Positions 32,460-42,262 of a DNA stretch of 64,000 bases are shown here, one piece after another. Both the position numbers and the translations under genes were made by a program. The DNA is taken from contig NC_051079.1 in the NCBI RefSeq assembly GCF_004664715.2, positions 63,552,527 through 63,616,526 of the forward strand. Direction: 5' to 3'. Source of the stretch: Peromyscus leucopus. Its lineage: Eukaryota; Chordata; Mammalia; Rodentia; Cricetidae. A model generated the notes under the pieces. That model did not search any database. It saw only the letters and a list, made by a program, of their open reading frames with translations, and was not told where the DNA came from. The stretch's first letter is position 1, and the number at the start of each line of letters is the position of its first letter.

Positions 32460-33760
32460 TTATCCAAGTGCAGGTGAACTATAACACATTGCACATAGTT
32501 AAAACAGACAATTTGGCAAGCTTGACTGACATATACACTGTGGTATCATCCCCATAATAAAAATGAGCGTGACCTTCACCCTAGTTTCCTTGTGTCCCCT
32601 TGTAATCCTAGCTTCCCGCTCCTGACCCATCCCCAGGGTGCAGGGGATGCTCTGTGACATAGCTACTTTGCCACTACACATTATTTCTATCTTCTAAATT
32701 TTACGCAAATAGAACTATACAGTATATATTCCTTTATGTGATTTTTTTCATCCTCAAGTTAAGTACTGTGAAATTCATCCACAGTGTCAATATTTCACCC
32801 ATTCTTGGTGCTGAGACGCTGTTCTCTGGCATGGGCCTATATAACTGCTTATCTTCAACCTGTTGATGGACATTAAAATTGGTTCCCATCCTTGCCAATT
32901 TCAAGCAAAATTTCTGTGAATGTCCATGCGTGAGTCTCAGTGTGGATATATCCTTTAAGTTCTTTTGGCTAAAGATCTAGGAACGGAGTGGCTGAAACTA
33001 TACAGTCTATGCGTCTTCAACTTATGAACTGCTTTCCCAGATCATCATGCCGTCAGTGGATGAGGGTTCTAGTCCTCCCACCCTCCTCAACACTTGCCAT
33101 TCTGTTTTCTTCATTTTAGATGCTCTAATTATCATGTAGTGAGTTCTTTTGGCTGGTGCTGGATTGTCTCTGCAAAGCCTGAGCTTCCCTTGAATTGATG
33201 ACTCTAGTGTCTCAGCATTCCGAGTGCTGTCATTATGGTTTTATTTACGTCCCTCTTTTATCTGCTAATGACGTTAATATCATTCCACACACTTACTTGA
33301 CATTCATATATCTTTTTGTTTTTGCAAAGTGCCTCTCTAAGTTTTCTGCCTGTTTAGGGAGGAGGTTTGATTTCTTGTTATCCAGTGTTGGGAGCTATCC
33401 ATCCACAAGTTCTGGACAGATAGGAGTTGCAAATGTTTCCCAGTTTTGTGGTTTCTTTCCAATATGTTAATAATGCCTTCCACACTTCTAAATTTTGGTA
33501 AAGTCCTGTCTATGACCATACCACCCTGAGCATGCTCGATCTTCTCTAAACTTTTGGAGAGTCCAGTGTTTTATTCATAATGCTGTTGGAGTCATTTTTA
33601 AGAATCTTTCCCTAACTCCAGGAATGAAATATTTTTCCTATATTTTGGACTAGATACCATATCACCTTGAATTTTAGATTTATGGTAGTGCTTCATCTTG
33701 AGGGTTTAATAAATATGCTACAAGCATACATCAAAGTTCATTTTGTGTGTGTATGCAGAT
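32460..33760 (-). mobile_element. Old L1 (L1M): 3' UTR part of a 5.5-kb element
   Basis: Reversed 3' UTR order: 'gcacatagttaaaacagaca', 'gaactatacagtatatattc', 'gaaattcatccacagtgtca', 'caacctgttgatggacatta', 'cctcaacacttgccattctg', then 'tttgcaaatg'-type internal words. ORF2-derived sequence follows on the right, as expected for a minus-strand insertion. Confidence 0.8.
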
Positions 33761-33904
33761 ATGTAAATTTTCCAGCACCATTTGTTAGAAAGAATGTCCC
33801 CTTCCCCCTGAGTTGTTCTTACACTTTTGAAAAATGGGTTGTTGAGTCATGGCTGGTTGTATTCATAGGCACCCTATCCTGTTGTGTTGCTTGTCTGTCT
33901 TTGT

Positions 33905-34142
33905 GCTGTTACTAACCTGTGCGAGGGCTGTAGCTGTGATTGTCTGTGTCCTGTTACTAACCTGTCTTGGGGCTGTAGCTGTGACTGTGTCCTTGTCCTA
34001 TTGCTAACCTGTGTGAGGGCTGTAGCTGTGACTGTCTGTGATATTACTGACCTGTGTAAGGGCTGTAGCTGTGACTGTTTGTGACATTACTGACCTGTGT
34101 GAGGGCTGTAACTGTAGGTGTCTTTACGCAGTACTAACCTGA
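33905..34142. repeat. Minisatellite of about 43-47 bp, six units, inside L1 ORF2
   Basis: Six tandem variants of a unit built as TTACTAACCTGTGTGAGG, GCTGTAGCTGTGACTG, TCTGTG. Unit starts are near 33907, 33952, 33999, 34044, 34087 and 34130. The word 'tactgtagctat' in the last unit shows that it grew from the ordinary L1 sequence. In one plus frame the units encode a Cys-rich repeat, which is only a by-product. Confidence 0.85.
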
Positions 34143-34977
34143 GTTGAGTACTGTAGCTATCTATGTACACCTTGAAATCAGACAGCACAAGTTCTGGTTT
34201 GCATTATTCTGGGTCTTTTTCTTTTTCCATCTAAACCTTAGGTTCACCAAAAGAAGATGAAAAAGAAGCTGCCATTGCCTTCTGGGGATTTTGATTGGGG
34301 TTTCATTGAGTTTATAGATCCATTTGGGAAGAAGTGACGGTCATCTTCTATCCCATGAACACAATGTGTCTCTGTCTGATTAGACCATTCATTTCCATAA
34401 GTACTGTTTCATATTTCTCCAAACAGGTTTTGCGCACAGTGCCACATTTATTACTAAGCTGTTCGTGTTCTGATGCTGTCTGTCCTAAAAGATGGTATTA
34501 TTTTTTAAATTTCCACTCCAGTAGCTTGTTGCCTGGGCCTAAAATTACAATTGAAGTTCGTATATTGATCGCATCTTATAAAGCTGTCACATTTCTCTTA
34601 TTCATGCTAGTAGCTTTTTTATGGATTCGATTGTGTTTTCTAAATAGACAGTGATGTTAGCTGTGAAGCAAGCCAGCTGCACCTTCCTCCCCGCAGTCTG
34701 GGTGATTTTTCTTATTCCTCCTATTATACTTTCTGAATTGTTCAAGACAATGTTGAATAAAAATGTTGATCATGGATACCCTTGGCTCTGTGACTTATAA
34801 GAAAAGCATTTAGCTGTTTACTACTAAGTACACCAGGTCAGTAGGCAGAAGTGTGTTAGCCAGTAAGTACAGGTCTGTTTGTAGACGCTCTACAGTAGGT
34901 CACAGAAGTTGTGTTCTAGTCTAAGTTTATTGATAGGTTTCCTTTTATAATTGTACATTTTATTTTACCTATTAGCA

Positions 34978-34979
<2 letters not shown>

Positions 34980-35051
<72 letters not shown>
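34980..35051. repeat. (GT)n(GA)n microsatellite
   Basis: Fifteen GT units followed by about 21 GA units, at the tail side of the reversed B2 that follows, nested in L1 ORF2. Confidence 0.96.
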
Positions 35052-35058
<7 letters not shown>

Positions 35059-35180
35059 CATGAGTGTGGAGAGGACAATTTTGGAATCAGTTCTTCTCTC
35101 CTAGGGGTCTGGGAATTGAACTCAGGTTGTCAAGTTTGCCCAGCAAGTGGTTTACCTGTTCAGCCATCTTGCCAGTCTGG
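35052..35180 (-). mobile_element. B2 SINE nested in L1
   Basis: Reversed B2: 'gagtgtggagaggacaattt', 'ttggaatcagttcttctctc', 'gggaattgaactcaggttgt', 'gttcagccatcttgccagtc'. L1 words resume at about 35205. Confidence 0.82.
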
Positions 35181-35267
35181 CACAATTGTTTTTCCTTCAC
35201 CAGGAGTGAATGAATTTTTTGTCAAGTGCATTTTCTGCATCTACTTCAATGATCATAAGCTATGGTC

Positions 35268-35582
35268 CTGAAGTTTGGATATTAAATCCCACCCCCAAAA
35301 GGCCCATGAATAAAGGTTTGGTCTCCAGGGAGGAAGTGGAGCCTCTAGGAGATGGGGTCTAGTGGAAGATGGGGATTATAGAACCCCAGTCTCTTCTTTG
35401 CTCTGGGCATGGCATGAGTAGCTTTGGTCTGCCATGTGCTTTTCCTATGATGTGCTGCCTAGCCACCTGCCAGGACAGCAGAGCCGTCAATCATAAACCG
35501 AAGTCTCCACAAAGCCTTTCTCTCTGAGCTGAGAACCTCAGGTATTTGTTACAGTCATGGCAGGCTGACTGACCCAGGCTGT
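35268..35582 (+). mobile_element. MaLR-like LTR nested in L1
   Basis: Plus-sense order: 'gaagtttggatattaaatcc', 'aaaggtttggtctccaggga', 'ggagatggggtctagtggaa', 'gctttggtctgccatgtgct', 'aggtatttgttacagtcatg', 'gctgactgaccca'. L1 ORF2 sequence lies on both sides (before 35265 and after 35585). Confidence 0.65.
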
Positions 35583-36629
35583 TAATAAGTTGGCTTTCTG
35601 ATTTCTAATGCAAAACCACCTTGCCATCCCGAAGTAAATAACCCTTGGTCAGGATGTTTTACCCTTATCAATATTGTTGAATTCAATCAATCAAGTTTTA
35701 TTGACAGTTTCTAAACCATATTCATGGAGGATATTTTTCTGTAGTTTTAGGATAATCTACCTCATAGACTATTCTAGAAAGAATTCTCTTCTGCTCTCTG
35801 GAAGAATATGTAAAATTGTTATAAAGTCTTTTTTAAATGATAGAATTTACTAATGAAGCTATCTGGGCCTAGATTTTTTTTTTAATGAGTCTGGTTTCAA
35901 ATACAGATTTAATTACCATAGTAGGTATGTGACTATTAAAATTATCATTTTCTTTAGTTTTTCTCCAACGTTTCAAAGCTCTGTTACTAGGCATCTAATG
36001 GTTTTGGAGGAGGTTTTTTTTTATATCTGCTGATCAGTAGGGTTTTTTTTATCATTATGAAATTACATTTGTTCTTGGTAATATTTTTTATCTGAAGTCT
36101 ACGTTGTCTAAAATGAATGCAGTTACATTGTCTTTTGATTAGTTGTAGCATGATATATATTTTTGATCACCTGTTTACTTCTTAAAAGTGGGCTTATGTA
36201 GGCAAAAATAGAAAAATCTAACAAGCTAACATTTTAGTTGCAGTGTTTGGAGCATTTATACTTAATGCAATTAATGATTTTTCCACATAGATTCATCATC
36301 CGTTGTTGTTGTTAGTCCCCTTGCTTCTTTTCTGTCTTCCTCACATTATTTTTTATGATGCACTTTCGTTTATTTATTCATTTATAACTGTAACTCTTTG
36401 CTTTGTAATAGTTGCTTTCATTTTTATAGCATAAATCTTTAAAAATTATAGTGTACCTTTAAATAAAAGTGTATTACTTGATGTGTAGTATAGAAACTTT
36501 ATAACAATACATTTCCATTTCTCTCTTCCTGACCTTTGTGCTAATGCAGTTATACATTTTAAGATATGATTCCCATCTTACATTGTTATTATGTTATATA
36601 CATACTCAATTGTATTTTAAAATATAGAT

Positions 36630-36815
36630 ATATTGAGCTGGAGAGATGGCTCAGTAGGTAAACGTGCCTGCTGCCAAGCCTGACGACCTGAGTTCAGTAT
36701 CTGTTATCCACACAATGGAAGGACAGATGTGAATCCCAACAGCTGTCTACTGTGACCTCCATGCACGAGATGCGGCACCTAGACAAACTAAATCAATGAA
36801 TGCAAGTGAGTGGAT
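36630..36815 (+). mobile_element. B2/B3 SINE nested in L1
   Basis: 'gagctggagagatggctcag', 'taggtaaacgtgcctgctgc', 'cctgacgacctgagttcagt', 'ctactgtgacctccatgcac'. A clean SINE head with an A-rich tail, inserted in the decayed L1. Confidence 0.82.
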
Positions 36816-36884
36816 TAAATGTAGGTACAAATATAATCTGTCATCCTTCTGTTGCTACAGTGGCTCTGGGTAGGACTGTGTTTC

Positions 36885-37100
36885 TTTTGAGATGGGGTCT
36901 CTCACCAAACCTGGAGTTTGCTGTTCTGGCTAGTCTGGCTGCCAGGCAGGCTCTGGCATCCTGTCTCTAATTCCCCAGGTGCATGTAGACACCCTAGCAG
37001 TCTTTTTTCTTCTTTAACTTGGGGGCTAAGGATCCAAACCCAGATCCTCATGCCTACCTGGGGAGCACTGTACTGACTGAGCCATCTCTCTGGTTCTTCC
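36885..37100 (-). mobile_element. B3/RSINE-type SINE
   Basis: Reversed composite: 'ttttgagatggggtctctca', 'caaacctggagtttgctgtt', 'ctaattccccaggtgcatgt', 'ggatccaaacccagatcctc', 'actgactgagccatctctct'. A B1-like part is joined to a tRNA-like part. Opposite orientation to its neighbour at 36.63 kb. Confidence 0.7.
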
Positions 37101-37486
37101 CCCAACTTTTATATGACTGAAAAAAGTCACTATTTCATTTTTACTCTGGGAAGACATTTTACTGTGTAGATAATTCTAGACTGACCATTTTTATTAGAGA
37201 TTTTGCCCATGTTATTTTTATGAAAAATCCGTTATAACCTTTGTGTTTGTTGTTCTGAATATATCTTTTTCCTTTGTCTGCTCTTAAGACTTTTGTCTTT
37301 ATTGATTTTAAACAACTAGATTATTGTGTCTGGTTATACTTTTAGCTCTTGTATTTCAGCATTGTTGAGCTCCATGGACTTGTGAATGTATTGATTTGAG
37401 GATTTTCTAAATCAAGGGTAGTTATTTTCTGGCTATTATATTTTCACATACTTTTTCCTATATTCTACCATGCTTCCTCTGGAGAC

Positions 37487-37488
<2 letters not shown>

Positions 37489-37545
<57 letters not shown>
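37489..37545. repeat. (CA)n microsatellite
   Basis: About 28 uninterrupted CA units within the upstream part of the old L1. Confidence 0.97.
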
Positions 37546-37547
<2 letters not shown>

Positions 37548-38034
37548 CACTGCCAGTACTTAACCCACAGTCACTGCTGCTCTGTACTTTTTTCCCATTC
37601 TTTTTTCTCTTCTGTGTGATTATTTCTAGAAAACTCCTATGACTATGTGTCCATGCATTTAAACTCTCTATTTTTAAAAAGAGATAAGCTCTAGTCAATA
37701 GTTAACTGGATTCTGTTCAGTGTGGCTTTCATTTTAAGAATGGTGCTTTCTGTCTCCAGAAGTTTGACTTTTTTTTCTTTTCACATTCTATACCTTAACT
37801 TTTTGAACATATGGCTATAGCTTTATTGTTCTCCTACCCTGGTGGTTCTAACATCTGTATTAGTTCCCAGTCGGTATAGATTTTATCTCCTTGTCTTATG
37901 CCACATTACCTGGCATCATTGGAAGCAAAATATGCTCTGACCTTTTTAAGTTTTAAAAAGCATTTTAAAGGCGTTTTCTTATTTTTCCCTGAAGCATCTC
38001 TGGCACATGAAGGTTTTTCTAAAACTCTCTTTAA

Positions 38035-39010
38035 AAAATGTTTATATTGGTTCTTTGAGAATCTCATATATTCATACATTGTATTTTGATCACATTGACT
38101 ACCAGTAGTTCCCCTGACTCTTCCTAGATCCATCTCCACCTCCTCCCAACTTTATGCACTCTTTTTCTTTTTTAAATAACCCAGTGAGTCCAGTCTGTGC
38201 TGCCCGTATACTAACGGGCAGGGCCATCCACTAGAGACTGACCTACCAGGGGCCACCCCTTAAAGAAAACCGACTCCTCTCTGCCAGCATCTATCAACTG
38301 TTAATATCTCCTTATGAGCTCCTCCCCACTCCATGCTACATTACTGACTGGCTCGATCTTGTCCAGGCCGTGTGCAGGTAGCTGTAACTCTTGTGACTTC
38401 ATGAGTACAGAGGCCCTGCCATGTCTAGAGACACTGTTTCACTCCAGTCCCCCACCTCTTCTGTGGCTCCTGTAGTTTTTTTCTCCCTCTCTTCCAGGAT
38501 GATCCCTGATCCTTGGGGGATGTGTGTGTGGAGAGGGGTACATGATACAGATTTCCATATGGATGAGCAATACACACTTAGTCTCTGTACTTTGGTCAGT
38601 TACGAGTTTCTACATTAATCACTGTCCACTGCACAAAGAAATTTCTCTGATGATGTCTGAGAACTGCATTAACCTATGAGTACAGAGATATGAATTTAGA
38701 GGGCAGCTTGATACAGTGTCTGTTTAGCAAAATGGCAGTAGTAGGTTCACCTCTATGGCCTATGAATTCCTAGCCATGGGTTCTTGGCCAGATTTATAGT
38801 GCCAGGCCTGAGTTTCCTCCTGTGGAGCAGGCCTAAGATCCATTAAGAAAGCAGGTGGCTACCCCCACAACGCTTGTGCTACTATAGTACCAAGGTACAC
38901 ATCTTGCCAAGACAGTCATTTTGTATGTTCCAGTATCATAGGATTCCAACTGGGTAAGACTATCGGTGACTTTTCTTTCCCAGAAACCTAGTAGTATCTT
39001 TTGCTATTAA
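38035..39010 (-). mobile_element. Rodent L1 (Lx-type) 3' UTR
   Basis: Reversed Lx tail from near its poly(A): 'cattgtattttgatcacatt', 'cagtctgtgctgcccgtata', 'gggccatccactagagactg', 'taccaggggccaccccttaa', 'ctccccactccatgctacat', 'gatgatccctgatccttggg', 'gtactttggtcagttacgag', 'actgggtaagactatcggtg'. Not intact: no ORF2 attached. A homologous UTR appears at 56.5-57.25 kb. Confidence 0.78.
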
Positions 39011-39212
39011 GGAAGTTAGCCCTGGGGTGGGGAAGGATTTCTGGTCAGTACTAACTTGATTTTGTCCCATGACCAAAGTGTATAGTGTCTTCAGCAATGG
39101 GATATTAGATAGTTCAAAACAAAACAAAAAACCCCTCCTACTTATCGGATGAGGTAACTGATGCCTAGAGAGAGGACATGGGTTTTTCAGTGCCATAAAA
39201 AGAGTCAACAGT

Positions 39213-39749
39213 GGGCTGGAGAGATGGCTCCTCAGCCATTAAAGGCCAGGCTCTCTGTTGGGAAATATTATTTAAGGTGTGTTACTTTTGTTTACGTTGC
39301 ATTTGTTTAACTCTGTGAAGCTGTGTGACTGCACCTGTCTAAAACACCTGGTGGTCTAATAAGGAACTGAATGGCCAATAGCAAGACAAGAGAAAGGATA
39401 GGCAAGGCTGGCAGGTAGAGAGAATATACATAGAGATAAATCTAGGAGGAGAAAACGAAGAAAGAAGTAGCCAGAGAAGGAGGAGGACTCCAGGGGCCAG
39501 CCACTCAGCAAGCCATGGAGTAAGAGAAAGATGTACAGAATTGAGAGAACGGGAAAAGCCCAGAGGCAAAAGGTAGATGGGATAATTTAAGTTAAGAAAA
39601 GCAGGCTAGAAACTAAGCCAAGCTAAGGCCAGACATTGATAATTAAGAATAAGCCTCCGTATATGATTTATTTGGGAGCTGGGTGGTGGGTCCCTGACCC
39701 CCAAAAGACCAAAAGGAGTAAAATACCAAGAACAACAGCTCACAACCAA
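39213..39749 (+). mobile_element. B2-derived short SINE, split by LTR
   Basis: Left piece 39213-39255 ('gggctggagagatggctcct', 'cagccattaaaggccagg'), right piece 39738-39749 (GCTCACAACCAA), interrupted by the family 1 LTR. The whole unit is flanked by a target duplication of about 15 bp, AAAAGAGTCAAYAGT, at 39198-39212 and 39750-39764. This fixes the order: SINE first, LTR second. Confidence 0.82.
39256..39737 (+). mobile_element. Solo LTR, class II ERV type, family 1 (copy 2)
   Basis: A 482-bp LTR from TGTTGGGAAATATT to AGAACAACA, with target duplication GCTCTC/GCTCAC (one mismatch) at 39250-39255 and 39738-39743. Same family and orientation as 18922-19380: shared 'ggtgtgttacttttg', 'ctgtctaaaacacctg', 'aagcccagaggcaaaaggta', 'aagctaaggcc'. 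No internal region. Confidence 0.87.
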
Positions 39750-39764
39750 AAAAGAGTCAATAGT

Positions 39765-40039
39765 AAGAAGTAGAAGTAAGATATTTTGAGGATCTAATGT
39801 GCTTGGCAATGTGTCTCATTCTCTGAGTAACTTGCCCCTTTCAAATTAACCGCAGTGTGCTGTATTTCCACAGTGCAAGTTAAGTCAAGAAAGTCAAAAA
39901 AGGAGTAACGTTCTGAAACCCACACAGCTAAAACCAACTTTTGGCTCCACAGTTGAACCCAAAGCCATCACACAGACCCATTTAGTGCTCTATAATTCAA
40001 CCTCCCAATCTCCCTGGCTAAGAGTCAGTGCCATTTTAG
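39765..40039. other. Unassigned sequence
   Basis: Weak MIR-like words near 39830-39960 ('gagtaacttgcccctttcaa', 'cccacacagctaaaacc', 'cagttgaacccaaagcc') suggest a reversed ancient SINE, below the level at which I would call it. Confidence 0.35.
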
Positions 40040-40249
40040 TGGTGTGTGTGCACGCGTGTATGATGTGGTATGGTATATTCATGCGTGTGCCCACATGGGC
40101 ATGCTTGCAGAGGCCAGAGGATATTGGATGTATTCTACCACTCTCTACCTTGTTCCCTTGAGAAAGTCTCTCGTTGAATCTGAAATTCACCATCTTGGCT
40201 GGCCAGCAAACTCACGGGGTCCAGCGCTGAGGTTTCAGGCACACATGTT

Positions 40250-40638
40250 TGTAGCTAGAGTTTTCCTGCCTTGCCCACAGTCAGGACAAATCTCTGTCAC
40301 TCACCAGTCCCACAGCCGTTCAGACCCAACCAAGTAAACACAGAGACTTATATTGCATACAAACTGTATGGCTGTGGCAGGCTTCTTGCTAACTGTTCTT
40401 ATAGCTTAGATTAATCCATTTCCATAAATCTATACCTTGCCACGTGGCTTGTGGCTTACTGGCATCTTCACATGCTGCTTGTCATGGCGGCGGCTGGCAG
40501 TGACTCTCTCTGTCTTCCTGTTCCAAGTCTCCTCTCTGTTAGTCCCGCCTATACTTCCTGCCTGGCCACTGGCCAATCAGTGTTTTATTTATTGACCAAT
40601 CAGAGCAACACATTTGTCATACAGAACATCCCACAGCA
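40250..40638 (-). mobile_element. Solo LTR, class II ERV type, family 2 (copy 2)
   Basis: A 389-bp LTR, minus strand, minus-sense ends TGCTGTGGGATG and CTAGCTACA, flanked by CATGTT (40244-40249) and CATGGT (40639-40644), five of six matching. Shares long blocks with 25926-26312, e.g. 'agtcccgcctatacttcctg', 'cctggccactggccaatcag', 'tgttttatttattgaccaat'. Inserted in the B3 SINE. Confidence 0.88.
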
Positions 40639-40704
40639 CATGGTCATGCCTGGCCTTTACATGGGTGCTAGGGATATGAACTCAACGTCTCCATGTCTGC
40701 ACAG

Positions 40705-41116
40705 TGCCTTAGTTTTTGGTTTCTGTTGCTGTGATAAAGACCACGACTAAAAGCAACCTGGGGAAGAAAGGGTTAGCTTTAGTGTACAGACTCCAGTCTA
40801 TCATGAAGGGAAGCCAGGACAGGGACTCAGGACAGGGACATGAAGGCAGGAACTGAAACAGAGCCCGTGGAGGAGCACTGCTTACTGGCTTGCTACCCTT
40901 CATTCTCTCAGCCTGTTTTCTTATATACCTCAGGACCCCCCTGCCTAGGGGTAGTACCACCCACAGTGGGATGGACCCTACCTTGTCAATCGTCAATCAT
41001 TTATTAATTGTACCGCCAGACTTGCCTATCAGCTAATTTGATGGAGGCGTTTTCTCAGTGGAGGTTCCTTCTTCCCGGATGACCAGTATCAGGTTGACAA
41101 TAAACTAACCAGCACA
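40705..41116 (-). mobile_element. MaLR/ERVL-type LTR with 5-bp target duplication
   Basis: Plus strand 'tgccttagtttttggtttct' to AACCAGCACA, flanked by CACAG at 40700-40704 and 41117-41121. Reversed words: 'gctgtgataaagaccacgac', 'cagtctatcatgaagggaag', 'ctctcagcctgttttcttat', 'gaggcgttttctcagtggag'. A 5-bp duplication fits class III (ERVL/MaLR) elements. Second insertion in the same B3 SINE. Confidence 0.83.
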
Positions 41117-41157
41117 CACAGTGTCACTCTTACCCACTGAACCATCTTCCTGGTTCC

Positions 41158-41782
41158 TCAGTTGGTCTTAAAATTTTACTTTTTTTCCTTTATAAATTTT
41201 TCACTTAATAAACATTCCGTGTATCAACAGCAATGTTAAGCTCTAAATTAAAATGTGAGTAAAAACCACACCTCTCTCCCTCCAAATCCCTTCCCTAACA
41301 TGAAAACTAGAGAAGAATAGGAATAGATGCTGCACGTTCTTCCATGCACTACAATAGGGTATTTTCAGACTCTTGGTTCTTAAGCCCGCATCACGGTCTT
41401 AGTTCAAGCAGGTCACAAGAAGAGAGGTTTAAGCGGCCGACTCAGAGGTTGCCTCCACAGGAAAATTATACAGAGACACAGTCTGATTAGATAATCACCG
41501 TGACACGGCCCTGCAAAACCAGGGTTGTTTCAAAATCATTAGCTCTTCCTTGCTGACAGTCAGCTGAGTGGGTGGGTAACTGGCTTCCCAGAAGAGGTCT
41601 TAATCTTATTAAAGTTTATCAGAAAATTGCTTACGCATTTATCAACACTAATTTCTTCTCAGAAGGAGGTTGGGAATTACATCATGCAGAGAGACAGTGG
41701 CCCCCAGGTTTGGGACCATTGCCTTATCAGCCACGTGTTCGAGACAGAGGGACAGAGGAACTAACACAGCGTGTTGTTACTC
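41158..41782. other. Unassigned sequence
   Basis: AT-rich at left, no named repeat or exon. Confidence 0.4.
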
Positions 41783-41841
41783 CCTCAGTTCTCACATAGT
41801 TCTATGAGACAGGGGTTTTACTAGCCCCACCTTACAGAAAA
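41783..41841 (-). mobile_element. MIR/L2-like fragment
   Basis: 'ctcagttctcacatagttct', 'atgagacaggggttttacta', 'gccccaccttacagaaaaat' recall the reversed 3' half of MIR. It is cut by the LTR that starts at 41842. Confidence 0.4.
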
Positions 41842-42262
41842 ATGGTTTCCTTTCTGTTGCCGTGACAAACGCTGTTGGCCAAAAGGGAGAATGTATTGGG
41901 AGTACACTTCCAGGTCACAGTCCATCACTGAAGGAAGTCGGTGTGGGAACTCAAGGCAGACTTGCTTGCTATCCCACACAGCACTACCAAGGAACTCACT
42001 TCACAGCCAAGAGTTTGCAGCAGGAACCATAGGGGATGCTACCTACCAGCTGACTGGCTCACTGATGCGTATTTAGCTGGATTTTGACCACCTGCCCAAG
42101 GATTCATGCTGCCCATGATGGACCCCTACATCCGTTAAGGCAATGAAGACAACCTCCCACAGACATTCCCACAGGCCAGCCTGACCTAGGCTTCATTTGG
42201 GACCTTCCTTCATTTGGGACTCCCTTGTATTTGGTTCTAGACTGTGTCAAGTTGACAGTTGA
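41842..42262 (-). mobile_element. MaLR/ERVL-type LTR, older copy
   Basis: Reversed words shared with 40705-41116 but more diverged: 'gtttcctttctgttgccgtg', 'aggtcacagtccatcactga', 'aggaagtcggtgtgggaact', 'gactgtgtcaagttgacagt'. A small internal duplication of 'tcatttgggac' appears near 42193-42221. Confidence 0.65.

Larger units (their letters stand above)
33761..37975 (-). mobile_element. Old L1 (L1M): decayed ORF2 and upstream part
   Basis: Reversed ORF2 landmarks appear in the right order: 'tttccagcaccatttgttag' (33769), 'tttgattggggtttcattga' (about 34289), 'caatgttgaataaaaatgtt' (about 34750), 'gtcaagtgcattttctgcat' (about 35221), 'tctgaagtctacgttgtcta' (about 36092), then upstream L1M words to about 37975. 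The reverse transcriptase gene is destroyed by stops, frameshifts and nested insertions (microsatellites, B2, MaLR, SINEs). A pseudogene-grade relic with no intact frame. Confidence 0.8.
40040..41157 (-). mobile_element. B3-type SINE split into three by two LTRs
   Basis: Pieces 40040-40249, 40639-40704 and 41117-41157 read together as one reversed B3: 'gcttgcagaggccagaggat', 'gagaaagtctctcgttgaat', 'atcttggctggccagcaaac'; then 'catgcctggcctttacatgg', 'gtgctagggatatgaactca'; then 'tcactcttacccactgaacc', 'atcttcctggttcc'. The two gaps are exactly the two LTRs with their target duplications. Confidence 0.78.

Noticed and set aside
32014..32484. Plus-strand frame of 156 codons
   Set aside because: Starts before the TTG microsatellite (poly-Val) and ends in old L1 sequence. 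No domain or splice context.
33884..34084. Cys-rich repeat peptide resembling a knottin-like or keratin-associated protein
   Set aside because: It is the translation of a minisatellite that grew from L1 ORF2. No signal peptide or conserved spacing of a known family.
33761..37975. A functional LINE reverse transcriptase
   Set aside because: Only decayed words of ORF2 remain, interrupted by five or more insertions and many stops.
25926..40638. Family 1 and 2 LTR pairs as two ends of full-length proviruses or a segmental duplication
   Set aside because: Each LTR has its own distinct 6-bp duplication on both sides, which marks separate solo insertions.
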